In this document: positions 46,405-54,804 of the stretch, piece after piece | Layout: the number at the start of each line of letters is the position of its first letter | Position numbering within the stretch: position 1 is the stretch's first letter | Assembly: GCF_023101685.1 (NCBI RefSeq) | Contig: NZ_CP082164.1 | Span: 6,758,001 to 6,822,000 of the forward strand | Direction of reading: 5' to 3' | Length of the DNA stretch: 64,000 nucleotides | Source of the DNA: Bradyrhizobium sp. 186 | Lineage (GTDB): Bacteria > Pseudomonadota > Alphaproteobacteria > Rhizobiales > Xanthobacteraceae | Program-made: the position numbers and the translations under genes | Notes under the pieces: generated by a model | What the model saw: the letters and a program-made list of their open reading frames with translations, nothing else | The model's database searches: none | What the model was told of the DNA's origin: nothing

Positions 46405-47823
46405 ATGGCAGTCGCGTTTGATGAAATGAATATTCCCGGTGGGGACCTTCGCCCTGCCTATCAGGAGCTGGCGCGCTGGCTCAAGGAGACGCCTCCCGAG
46501 GCGCTCGAATATCGCCGCCAGGAAGCCGAGCTACTGTTCCGCCGGATCGGCATCACCTTTGCCGTCTATGGCGATACCGAGTCCACCGAGCGCCTGATTC
46601 CGTTCGACGTGATCCCGCGGATCATGTCCGGCAAGGAATGGGCGCTGCTGGAGAAGGGCCTGAAGCAGCGCGTGCGCGCGCTCAACATGTTCCTGCGCGA
46701 CATCTATCACGGCCGCGACATCCTGCGCGCCGAGATCGTGCCCGACGATCTGATCTTCCAGAACCCCGTGTTTCGTCCCGAGATGAACGGCCAGCAGGTG
46801 CCGCACGACGTCTACGTGCACATCGCCGGCATCGACATCGTCCGGGTCGACGCCGAGGACTTCATCGTGCTGGAGGACAACGCGCGCACGCCGTCCGGCG
46901 TGTCCTACATGCTGGAAAACCGCGAGATCATGATGCGGCTGTTTCCGGACCTGTTCGCCCGCCACAGGGTGGCGCCGGTGGAGCGCTATCCGGACGAACT
47001 GCTCTCCGCCTTACGCTCGGTCGCGCCGCAAGGCGCCTCGGGCGAGCCGACGGTGGCCCTGCTCACGCCCGGCGTCTACAACTCGGCCTATTACGAGCAC
47101 TCCTTCCTCGCCGACAAGCTCGGCATCGAGCTCGTCGAGGGGCGTGACCTCATCATCAAGAACAACGAAGTGTTCATGCGGACGACCGAGGGGCTGAAAC
47201 GGGTCGACGTGATCTATCGCCGCGTCGACGACGATTTCATCGATCCCCTCACCTTCCGCCCCGATTCCGTGCTCGGCGTTCCCGGGCTGATGTCGGCCTA
47301 TGCGGCCGGCAACATCACGCTCGCCAATGCGGTCGGCACCGGCATCGCCGATGACAAGGCGATCTACTCCTACATGCCGGACATCGTGAAATTCTATCTC
47401 GGCGAAGAGCCGATCCTGAAGAACGTGCCGACCTGGCGCTGCCGCGAGCCGAAGGACCTCGCCTATGTGCTGGACAATCTCGGCGAGCTCGTCGTGAAGG
47501 AAGTGCACGGCTCCGGCGGCTACGGCATGCTGATCGGACCCGCCGCGACGAAAGCGACGATCGAGGCCTTCCGCGAGAAGCTCAAGCGCGAGCCGGAAGG
47601 CTTTATCGCGCAGCCGACGCTGGCGCTCTCGACCTGCCCGACCTGCACGGCAAGTGGCCTCGCACCGCGCCATGTCGACTTGCGGCCCTTCGTGCTCACC
47701 GGCAGCAAGAGCACCACCATCGTGCCGGGCGGACTCACCCGCGTGGCTCTGAAGGAAGGCTCCCTGGTGGTGAATTCGAGCCAGGGCGGCGGCACCAAAG
47801 ACACCTGGATCCTGGACGAGTAG
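46405..47823 (+). CDS. Circularly permuted ATP-grasp protein of the Anbu cluster
   Basis: A 472-aa protein of the circularly permuted ATP-grasp superfamily (DUF404/DUF407 type). Motifs are EDNARTPSGVSYMLENR at about 155, VVKEVHGSGGYGMLIGP (nucleotide binding) at about 368, and the family ending PGGLTRVALKEGSLVVNSSQ. ATP-grasp enzymes join a carboxylate to an amine. With alpha-E, transglutaminase and Anbu partners it is proposed in the literature to make or tag a peptide. ATG 46405 is chosen. Four bases separate it from the next gene. Confidence 0.93.
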   Translation: MAVAFDEMNIPGGDLRPAYQELARWLKETPPEALEYRRQEAELLFRRIGITFAVYGDTESTERLIPFDVIPRIMSGKEWALLEKGLKQRVRALNMFLRDIYHGRDILRAEIVPDDLIFQNPVFRPEMNGQQVPHDVYVHIAGIDIVRVDAEDFIVLEDNARTPSGVSYMLENREIMMRLFPDLFARHRVAPVERYPDELLSALRSVAPQGASGEPTVALLTPGVYNSAYYEHSFLADKLGIELVEGRDLIIKNNEVFMRTTEGLKRVDVIYRRVDDDFIDPLTFRPDSVLGVPGLMSAYAAGNITLANAVGTGIADDKAIYSYMPDIVKFYLGEEPILKNVPTWRCREPKDLAYVLDNLGELVVKEVHGSGGYGMLIGPAATKATIEAFREKLKREPEGFIAQPTLALSTCPTCTASGLAPRHVDLRPFVLTGSKSTTIVPGGLTRVALKEGSLVVNSSQGGGTKDTWILDE

Positions 47824-47827
47824 AGAG

Positions 47828-48772
47828 ATGCTGTCGCGTACCGCCGAAAACCTCTACTGGCTCGCCCGCTACGTCGAACGGGCCGAATATCTCGCGCGCA
47901 CCATCGATGCGACGCTGCGCGTCACCGCGCTTCCCGCCGCCTATATCGGCAAGACCAATGAATGGGACTCGGCGCTGCTGACCGCCGGCGTCGCCGCGAG
48001 CTTCTATCAGCAATATCAGGAAGCCAACGAGCACAACGTCGTCGAATACCTCTCGTTCTCGGCGAACAATCCGTCATCGATCCGGAACTGCATCGAGGCG
48101 GCGCGGCTGAACTCGCGCTCGGTGCGCACCGCGCTGACCAGCGAAATGTGGGACACCATCAACTCGGCCTGGATCGAATTGCAGGAGGTCTGGAGCAAAG
48201 GGACCTCCACGCGCGAGGACCTGGCAAAATTCCTGCGATTCGTGCAGGAGACCTCGTTGCGCTTCGACGGTTCAGCCTACCGGACCATGCTGCGCAACGA
48301 CGCCTACTGGTTCTCGCGGATGGGCGTGCATCTCGAGCGCGCCGACAACACCGCGCGCATTCTCGACGTGAAGTATCACGTGCTGCTGCCCGAAGAGGAG
48401 CATGTCGGCGGCCCACTCGATTTCTATCAGTGGACCTCGATCCTGCGCTCGGTCTCGGCGCTGACGGCCTATCACTGGGTCTATCGCGAGACGCTGAAGC
48501 CCTGGCTGATCGCTGATTTGCTCATTCTCAACGACACGTTGCCGCGCTCGCTTGCAAGCTGCTACGGCAATCTCGTACGCAATCTCGACCAGATCGGCGT
48601 CGCCTATGGCCGCCAGGGCCCGGCCCAGCGCCACGCCCGCGGCATCCGCAACCGGCTCGAACACAGCAATATGAATGACATTTTCCAGCATGGCGTCCAT
48701 GAATTCATTCAGGAATTCATCACGGACAATTCCAGGCTGGGCGAAATCATCACGAAGCAGTATTTGATCTGA
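47828..48772 (+). CDS. Alpha-E domain-containing protein (DUF403)
   Basis: A 314-aa all-helical protein. The opening MLSRTAENLYWLARYVERAEY, with its conserved Arg and Glu residues, is the signature of the alpha-E family. A second similar stretch is WFSRMGVHLERADNTARI at about 158-175, indicating an internal repeat. The family is nearly always next to the permuted ATP-grasp and transglutaminase genes. The biochemical role is unknown; it may be an amide-bond-forming partner or scaffold. Confidence 0.93.
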   Translation: MLSRTAENLYWLARYVERAEYLARTIDATLRVTALPAAYIGKTNEWDSALLTAGVAASFYQQYQEANEHNVVEYLSFSANNPSSIRNCIEAARLNSRSVRTALTSEMWDTINSAWIELQEVWSKGTSTREDLAKFLRFVQETSLRFDGSAYRTMLRNDAYWFSRMGVHLERADNTARILDVKYHVLLPEEEHVGGPLDFYQWTSILRSVSALTAYHWVYRETLKPWLIADLLILNDTLPRSLASCYGNLVRNLDQIGVAYGRQGPAQRHARGIRNRLEHSNMNDIFQHGVHEFIQEFITDNSRLGEIITKQYLI

Positions 48773-48780
48773 TAGACGCT

Positions 48781-48859
48781 GTCATTCCGGGGCGCCCGAA
48801 GGGCGAACCCGGAAACTCGAGATTCCGGGCTCGGTCCTGCGGACTGCCCCGGAATGACG
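48781..48859. repeat. Dispersed GTCATTCCGGGGCG palindromic repeat within the Anbu cluster
   Basis: Starts GTCATTCCGGGGCGC and ends GCCCCGGAATGACGG, with internal CCCGGAAACTCGAGATTCCGGG. It belongs to the same repeat family as 30964, 33082, 49718 and 59810. It separates the alpha-E and transglutaminase genes and could attenuate or stabilise the transcript. Confidence 0.85.
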
Positions 48860-48872
48860 GAATCAAAACACC

Positions 48873-49715
48873 ATGCGCCTGCGAATCCTGCACACCACGA
48901 CCTACCGCTACGAGCCGCCGGTCACCGGCGTGATCCAGATCCTGCGCATGACGCCGGGCAGCCATGACGGGCAGTACGTGGCGGAATGGCAGATCGACGT
49001 CTCGACCGACACCAGGCTCGACACCCATGAGGACGCGTTCGGCAACGTCACCCATGTGCTGTCCTGCGGGCCCGTCGGCGACGTCAAGATCACCGCCGAG
49101 GGACTGATCGAGACCCACGACACCGGCGGCGTGCTGCGCGGCGCCGACGAGCGCTTTCCGGCAGGCATGTTCCTGCGCACGACCGAGCTGACCGAGGTCA
49201 ATCCGGCGATGGCGGCCGTCGCGCGTCAGTTGCGCAGCGAGGCCGAGAGCGACACGCTGGGCTTCCTGCACACGCTGATGACGCAGATCAGCGAGCACAT
49301 GACGTTCGACGAGGACCCGACCAACAGCGGCACCTCGGCGGCCGAGGCGTTCACGCTTAAGCGCGGCGTCTGCCAGGACTATGCGCACATCTTCATCGCC
49401 TGCGCCCGCAGCGGCGGCGTGCCGGCGCGCTTCGTCTCCGGTCATTTCCTGCGCTCCGACGGCACCGTCCATCAGGACGCCGGCCATGCCTGGGCGGAGG
49501 CTTACATGCCCGATCTCGGCTGGGTCGGCTTCGATCCCGCCAACAGCATTTGCACCACCGACGCCCATGTCCGCGTCGCGATCGGGCTGGACTATCTCGG
49601 CGCCGCACCCGTGCGCGGCACCCGCTACGGCGGCGGCACGGAGACGCTCACGGTCTCGGTCAAGGTCGAGCAGGCCGGCCGCGGCGGCCAGTCGCAATCG
49701 CAGCGGCAGAGCTAG
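48873..49715 (+). CDS. Transglutaminase-like cysteine protease of the Anbu cluster
   Basis: A 280-aa protein with an N-terminal bacterial transglutaminase-associated beta domain (about 1-100) opening LRILHTTTYRYEPPV. The papain-like transglutaminase core has C167 in RGVCQDYAHIF, H205 in DAGHAWAEAY and D221 in GFDPAN, so the triad is complete. Family members are usually peptidases or amide hydrolases rather than cross-linkers. There is no signal peptide, so it should act in the cytosol with its neighbours. Confidence 0.93.
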   Translation: MRLRILHTTTYRYEPPVTGVIQILRMTPGSHDGQYVAEWQIDVSTDTRLDTHEDAFGNVTHVLSCGPVGDVKITAEGLIETHDTGGVLRGADERFPAGMFLRTTELTEVNPAMAAVARQLRSEAESDTLGFLHTLMTQISEHMTFDEDPTNSGTSAAEAFTLKRGVCQDYAHIFIACARSGGVPARFVSGHFLRSDGTVHQDAGHAWAEAYMPDLGWVGFDPANSICTTDAHVRVAIGLDYLGAAPVRGTRYGGGTETLTVSVKVEQAGRGGQSQSQRQS

Positions 49716-49717
49716 CT

Positions 49718-49769
49718 GTCGTTCCGGGCCGCGCTTCGCGCGGACCCGTTGGTCGCACCCCGGAATGAC
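49718..49769. repeat. Short copy of the CATTCCGGGG-type repeat
   Basis: Begins GTCGTTCCGGG and ends CCCCGGAATGAC, with a GCGC-TTC-GCGC hairpin inside. It starts 3 bp after the transglutaminase stop and precedes the Anbu gene by 79 bp. Confidence 0.75.
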
Positions 49770-49848
49770 ACCTCCTCCCGGGAATTGGGGTTGGAGCGGC
49801 CGTTGAAATTGGCTAGTAATTCCGCGTAAACGCGTTCGGGGACTGGAA

Positions 49849-50607
49849 ATGACCTATTGTTGCGGAATCCTGGTTCGGGACGGGCTCGTCATGATCGCCG
49901 ACACCCGCACCAATGCCGGCCTCGACAACGTCTCGACCTTCCGCAAGCTGCACATCTTCTCCAAGCCCGGCGACCGCATCATGGCGATCGCCAGCGCCGG
50001 CAACCTCGCTATCAGCCAATCGGTGCTCTCCACGCTCACCGAGGGCCTGGAAGACCCCACCACCGGCGACATCGAGACGCTGATGAACGCGCCGACCATG
50101 TTCCAGGCCGCCCAGCGCATCGGCAAGGCGATCCGCGCCGTGCACGCCACGGAAGGGCCGGCGCTGAGATCGGAAGACGTCTCGTTCGACGTCTCCTTCC
50201 TGTTCGGCGGCCAGATCAAGGGCGCGCGGATGCGCCTGTTCATGGTCTATACCGCCGGCAATTTCATCGAGTGCACCACCGACACGCCCTATTTGCAGAT
50301 CGGCGAGCACAAATACGGCAAGCCGGTGCTCGACCGCGCCATGCATTACGACGTCGAGCTCTACGAGGCGCTGAAGACCGGCCTGATCTCGATGGATTCC
50401 ACCATGCGCTCGAATCTCGGTGTCGGCCTGCCGATCGACGTGCTGGTGGTGCGCGCCGATGCCTGCGATGCCGATCTCAACCATCGCATCGAGGCGGGCG
50501 AGCCCTATTTCCACGATTTGCGCTCGCGCTGGTCGGCGGCGCTGCGCGCGGCGCACCAGAACATCCCGCGGCCGCCCTACAAGAACGAAAAAGAATCCAA
50601 AACCTGA
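49849..50607 (+). CDS. Anbu, proteasome beta-subunit homologue (Ntn peptidase)
   Basis: A 252-aa protein with the N-terminal nucleophile fold of proteasome/HslV subunits. Thr2, exposed after Met removal, is the predicted nucleophile (MTYCCGILV). Asp18 (IADTRTNAG) and Lys33 (FRKLHIF) complete the active site. It is longer than HslV (about 175 aa) because of a C-terminal helical extension, as in other Anbu proteins. There is no ATPase unfoldase gene nearby. Peptidase activity has been hard to show in the family; its role with the ATP-grasp, alpha-E and transglutaminase proteins is unsolved. Confidence 0.93.
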   Translation: MTYCCGILVRDGLVMIADTRTNAGLDNVSTFRKLHIFSKPGDRIMAIASAGNLAISQSVLSTLTEGLEDPTTGDIETLMNAPTMFQAAQRIGKAIRAVHATEGPALRSEDVSFDVSFLFGGQIKGARMRLFMVYTAGNFIECTTDTPYLQIGEHKYGKPVLDRAMHYDVELYEALKTGLISMDSTMRSNLGVGLPIDVLVVRADACDADLNHRIEAGEPYFHDLRSRWSAALRAAHQNIPRPPYKNEKESKT

Positions 50608-50634
50608 CAACTTAAGAGAAAAAGGCAGGAAACG

Positions 50635-51393
50635 ATGAGTGAAGCGAAAAAGATCGCAGTGGTGACGGGCGCCGGCACCGGAGTTGGGCGCGCGGCGTCG
50701 CTGGCGCTGATGAACACCGGCTTCACCGTGGTGCTCGTTGGCCGGCGGCTCGACATGCTGGAGGAGACGGCGAAGCTCGGTCCCGCGGGCAAGAGCCTCT
50801 GCGTCACCGCCGACATGACCAAGCCGGACTCGATCGCCGCGTTGTTCGCCAAGGTGGCGCAGACCTATGGCCGGCTCGACGTTCTCTTCAACAATGCCGG
50901 CATGGGCGCGCCGCCGGTGAACTTCGAGGATCTCAGCCTCGAACAGTGGCAGGCGGTGGTGAACACCAACCTCACCGGCCCGTTCCTGTGCACGCAGCAC
51001 GCCTTCCGCATCATGAAGGACCAGACCCCGCGCGGCGGCCGCATCATCAACAACGGCTCGATCTCCGCGCACGCGCCGCGGCCGTTCTCGGCGGCCTATA
51101 CCTCGACCAAGCACGCCATCACGGGCCTGACCAAGGCCTCCAACCTCGACGGCCGCATGTACGACATCGCTGTCGGTCAGGTCGACATCGGTAATGCGGC
51201 GACGCCCATGACCGACCGCATGGTCGCCGGCCCCGGCGTGATGCAGCCTGACGGCACGATGAAGCAGGAGCCACGCATGGATGCGAAGGCGGTCGGCGAT
51301 GCCGTCGCCTACATGGCCGGCCTGCCGCTCGATGCCAACGTGCTGACCATGACGGTGATGGCCAGCAAGATGCCGTTCGTGGGACGGGGCTAA
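50635..51393 (+). CDS. Short-chain dehydrogenase/reductase
   Basis: A 252-aa Rossmann-fold oxidoreductase. The cofactor motif is [16 protein letters not shown] at residues 10-25, followed by VGRRLDML, which suggests NADP preference. NNAGMGAPP is at about 85, and the catalytic Ser/Tyr/Lys are in [22 protein letters not shown]. It starts 27 bp after the Anbu stop behind AGGA and may be read with the cluster. The substrate is unknown. Confidence 0.92.
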   Translation: MSEAKKIAVVTGAGTGVGRAASLALMNTGFTVVLVGRRLDMLEETAKLGPAGKSLCVTADMTKPDSIAALFAKVAQTYGRLDVLFNNAGMGAPPVNFEDLSLEQWQAVVNTNLTGPFLCTQHAFRIMKDQTPRGGRIINNGSISAHAPRPFSAAYTSTKHAITGLTKASNLDGRMYDIAVGQVDIGNAATPMTDRMVAGPGVMQPDGTMKQEPRMDAKAVGDAVAYMAGLPLDANVLTMTVMASKMPFVGRG

Positions 51394-51473
51394 CTACAAA
51401 AACGCGAAAACAACCCCATGCACAGTAGGCGCGCGGCGGCGCCCCATTGATTCATCTGCGCTATTTCCGCAGT

Positions 51474-51487
51474 CGTCATTGCGAGTT
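51474..51487 (+). repeat. Left half of a split CGTCATTGCGAG palindromic repeat
   Basis: GTCGTCATTGCGAG here is the usual left arm of the repeat that is intact at 56161-56248. After it the sequence departs from the repeat. The right arm appears at 53357-53392, on the far side of the transposase gene. Confidence 0.6.
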
Positions 51488-53330
51488 GGGACCGGCGTCG
51501 AGGCGCCGACCCGACTGAATGAAAATGGGTCAGCATCTCTGGTCGAATTTGACCCAGAACCTACCCACTTTCTTCCTAGCGAAGCGAAGATTCCATGGGG
51601 AGTGGATAGCGACCAGGTCTGAGGCCAGACTGAGGTTGCTGACCCCCTCAACCTGGAGACGACGATGTTGCTCGATCATCCTTCCGACGGACCGACCGCT
51701 ATCCGCACGCAGTTTGGCGCAATTTTTGTGTCTTTGGAACTGAGCCGTTCGACGTGGGTGATTACGTCACTTTCGCCTGGTACGGGCGAGAAGATGTCCA
51801 GGCACAGCGTCACGGCCGGCGATACGGCTGAGCTGATGAAGCTGTTTGCGGAACTCAGGCGCAAGGCGGAGGCCAGGACCCGCGAGAGCTATCCGATCAT
51901 CACGATCCAGGAAGCTGGGCTGGACGGGTTCTGGCTGCACCGTGTTCTGCAACAGAACGGCATTGAGAGCCACGTGGTCGATCCCGCCTCGATTGCGACG
52001 TCGCGACGGCGGCGGCGGGCCAAGACTGACAGGCTCGATGGCGAGGCGCTGTTGCGGGCGCTTCTGGCCTACAAGCGCGGCGAGCCGCGGGTCTGTGCGA
52101 TGGTGGTTGCGCCCTCGCCTGAAGAGGAGGACCGGCGCAGGCTGTGTCGCGAACGAGCGACGCTGATCGCCGAGCGCATCACGCATGTGAACCGGATCAA
52201 GGGTCTTCTGTTCGCGCAGGGGATATCCGACTACGTGCCGCTGCGGCGCAATCGGCGGGCGCGGCTTGAGGCCTTGCGCACGGGCGACGGGCGGGAGCTG
52301 CCTTCGCATTTGAAGGCGCAGATCGGCCGCGAGCTCGATCGGGTCGAACTGCTTCTGGAACAGATCAAGGCGGTCGAGGCCGCGCGAGATGCTCTGCTGG
52401 CCGCAGCCCGGAAGCCTGCAGACAAGAACGCTGCAGACAAGGTCGCGCCGGATCCGGTGGCGATGCTGCTGGCCTTGAAAGGGCTCGGCGCCAACTTTGC
52501 GGCCGTGCTCTGGTCGGAGGCGTTCTACCGGCAGTTCTCCAACCGCCGCCAGGTCGCCGCCTATGCGGGGCTTGCGGCGACGCCGTGGCAAAGCGGAGGC
52601 ATCCGGCACGAGCAGGGCGTGTCGAAGGCCGGCAATCCCAGGCTGCGGACCACAATGATCCAGCTCGCCTGGCTGTGGATACGTCACCAGCCGCAGTCGG
52701 CCCTGACGCGCTGGTTCAAGGAGCGAAGCCCGCAAGGCCGCAAGCGCGCGATCGTGGCGCTGGCGCGCAAGCTTCTCGTGACCTTGTGGAAGTATGTCAC
52801 CGCGGGCGAGACCATCGAGGGGGCCGTGATGAAGCCCGCCGCCTGATCCGGACCGCACCAAGCGGCGTGCTTCGCCGCCCGCGCGCAACGAAAGAACCAT
52901 AACCCATCTGCCGAGGCCCGATCAGTCTCGGAAGATCCGGGTGGACGAACCGATGGATTGCATGGCTTCAAACGCCGCAACGAAGAATGGCCTCGTCCTC
53001 TCGAGCCTGCCCGCCGCAAGCGGAATCGTGGTGCAGTCGCCTTGTGCGACGACCGAATGTGAGTTTGATCTGGCAAGCAACCCAGATCGTCGAACCGGCT
53101 CGACCCTTGGATCGCAAATGCGAGGATGGCAGATGCCCTGACAGAACCGCCAACGCGAGGAGCTCCTATCGGCCCAACGCACCAAGCATGATGGCGTGCT
53201 CGCTCAACTCAAGGCCAAGCCGCTTCGCGGCGGCCCTAACAGGCCGGCCTTGACTTGATCTGCGCGCGCCATCCTGCAGAACCCGCGGTCGGGACGAAGA
53301 GGTGGCTGCAGTCGAACAAAAAGGTGACTG
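51488..53330 (+). mobile_element. IS110-family insertion sequence, approximate ends
   Basis: One transposase gene with about 175 bp of upstream and about 480 bp of downstream non-coding DNA. The ends are inferred from the two halves of a dispersed palindromic repeat on either side. No terminal inverted repeats or target duplication were seen, as expected for IS110-type elements. The right end is uncertain by tens of bases, and the total of about 1.84 kb is long for the family, so a second small insertion or a further-inside end is possible. The non-coding flanks should contain the bridge RNA. Confidence 0.55.
51665..52846 (+). CDS. IS110-family transposase
   Basis: A 393-aa recombinase. The N-terminal RuvC-like DEDD domain has E25 (VSLELSRSTW), E83 (IQEAGLDG), D122 and D125 (KTDRLDGEAL). 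The C-terminal Transposase_20 domain has LLALKGLGANFAAVL, YAGLAATPWQSGG and the conserved Ser in GVSKAGNPRLR. The first acidic residue is Glu where most IS110 proteins have Asp. The reading frame is complete, with a GGAGACG site before the ATG, so the protein may be functional. Confidence 0.93.
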   Translation: MLLDHPSDGPTAIRTQFGAIFVSLELSRSTWVITSLSPGTGEKMSRHSVTAGDTAELMKLFAELRRKAEARTRESYPIITIQEAGLDGFWLHRVLQQNGIESHVVDPASIATSRRRRRAKTDRLDGEALLRALLAYKRGEPRVCAMVVAPSPEEEDRRRLCRERATLIAERITHVNRIKGLLFAQGISDYVPLRRNRRARLEALRTGDGRELPSHLKAQIGRELDRVELLLEQIKAVEAARDALLAAARKPADKNAADKVAPDPVAMLLALKGLGANFAAVLWSEAFYRQFSNRRQVAAYAGLAATPWQSGGIRHEQGVSKAGNPRLRTTMIQLAWLWIRHQPQSALTRWFKERSPQGRKRAIVALARKLLVTLWKYVTAGETIEGAVMKPAA

Positions 53331-53408
53331 CTCATCCTTGCCTCCGCGGAAACAGCTTGGATTGCTTCGTCGCTTCGCTCCTCGCAATGACGGGGAGAGC
53401 TTCTCGCC
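52847..53408. other. Non-coding stretch downstream of the IS110 transposase
   Basis: 562 bp without a credible gene. It includes a hairpin GGCCAAGCCGC-TTC-GCGGCGGCC at about 53211-53233 and GGCCGGCC at about 53242. Near the right side is the arm of a dispersed repeat. Most of it is probably IS-derived; the small frames present lack coding character. Confidence 0.45.
53357..53392 (-). repeat. Right half of the split CGTCATTGCGAG palindromic repeat
   Basis: TTGGATTGCTTCGTCGC...CTCCTCGCAATGACG matches the right arm of the intact repeat at 56161-56248, and the match extends left through CTCCGCGGA. Its left partner is at 51474-51487. Confidence 0.65.
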
Positions 53409-54641
53409 CTACTCCAACGTTTCCACCCGCCGCAGGCTCGGAAACAGCTTCATCCACAACAGCGCCACCGCGATGGTGCAGACGCCGCCGAGCACCGCGG
53501 CCGGCATGGCGCCGAACAGCGCGGCCGCCACCCCGCTTTCGAACTGACCGAGCTGGTTCGAGGCGTTGATGAAGAGGAAGTTGACCGCCCCGACCCGGCC
53601 GCGCATCTCGTCGGGGGTTGCCAGCTGCACCAGCGAGAAGCGGATCACGACGCTGATCGTATCGGCCGCACCGAGGATCGCAAGCGACAGCACCGACAGC
53701 CACATCCAGGACGACAGCGCGAACACCACGGTGGCGACGCCGAACACGATCACGGCCTGGAACATGCGCAGGCCGACATGCCGCGAAATGGCGTGCCGCG
53801 CCAGCACCATGGTCATCGCCAGCGCGCCGACCGCCGGCGCGGCGCGTAAGATCCCGAGCCCCATTGGGCCGGTCTGGAGAATGTCGCGGGCATAGATCGG
53901 CAGCAGCGCCGTGACGCCGCCGAACAGCACCGCGAACAAATCGAGCGAGATGGTGCCGATGATCGCCGGATTGCTGCGGATGAAACGAACGCCGGCAAAG
54001 ATATTGTCCGCGCCGGCCATATCCTTGGCGACCGCCTGCGGGCGCGGCCGGATGAAGCCGGTCAGGATCATCCCAAGAATCCAGAACAGCACCATCACGG
54101 CGTAGGCGAGATGCGGCGCAATCGCATAGGCGAAGCCGCCGAGCGCCGGCCCGGTGATGGTCGCGATCTGCGCCGCGCCGCTCGAAACCGCCGTTGCACG
54201 CTGGAGCGATCCCTGCGGCGCGATCAGCGGCAGCAGCGCCGCGGTGGTCGGGCTTTCGAAGGCCCCGGCGATGCCGAGCACGAAGGTCGCGATAAAAATC
54301 TGCACTTCACTGACCGCGCCGAGGTAAGTGCTGACTGCGAGATAAAGCGCGGTCGCGGCTTCCACGAGCTGGCAGAGCTGAACGACGCGCTTGCGCTCGT
54401 AGCGGTCGGCGGCATGGCCGGCGACGAACACCAGCAGCGCTGTAGGGAGGAACTGCACGAGGCCGACCATGCCGAGGTCGAAGGCCGAGCCGGTGAGATC
54501 GTAGATCTGCCAGCCGATCGCGACCGCAGCGATCTGGCTGGAAAAGCGCGACAGGCTGCGCGAGAGCAGAAAGAACAGGAAGGCGCGGTGGGAGAGGAGT
54601 GCACGGGCGCTGACTGGCGGATTCGCCGGCACCGGCCGCAC
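53409..54641 (-). CDS. MFS transporter, EntS/MFS_3-like exporter
   Basis: A 410-aa inner-membrane transporter with about 12 helices. The motif GHAADRYERKRVVQLCQ after helix 2 and the duplicated half around VRFIRSNPAIIGTISLDLFAVLF are typical of the enterobactin-exporter-like MFS_3 group. The start is GTG 54641, 9 nt after CCAGGAG; the frame is open much further upstream but without ribosome sites. It is divergent from the nucleoside transporter gene. The substrate is unknown. Confidence 0.87.
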   Translation of the reverse strand: MRPVPANPPVSARALLSHRAFLFFLLSRSLSRFSSQIAAVAIGWQIYDLTGSAFDLGMVGLVQFLPTALLVFVAGHAADRYERKRVVQLCQLVEAATALYLAVSTYLGAVSEVQIFIATFVLGIAGAFESPTTAALLPLIAPQGSLQRATAVSSGAAQIATITGPALGGFAYAIAPHLAYAVMVLFWILGMILTGFIRPRPQAVAKDMAGADNIFAGVRFIRSNPAIIGTISLDLFAVLFGGVTALLPIYARDILQTGPMGLGILRAAPAVGALAMTMVLARHAISRHVGLRMFQAVIVFGVATVVFALSSWMWLSVLSLAILGAADTISVVIRFSLVQLATPDEMRGRVGAVNFLFINASNQLGQFESGVAAALFGAMPAAVLGGVCTIAVALLWMKLFPSLRRVETLE

Positions 54642-54804
54642 TCCACTTAGCTCCTGGCTCACCCTTGGACCATCCGCCTGATATTGACGAGGCCTCGCGT
54701 GGCTGACGCGGACTTGCTTGTCAACAGCGGGACGCTCCGTCGATCTTCCGGCATTGCGTTTGCATCGCACGCACGGCCATAATCGTTGGAGGTTTGGGGA
54801 CATC

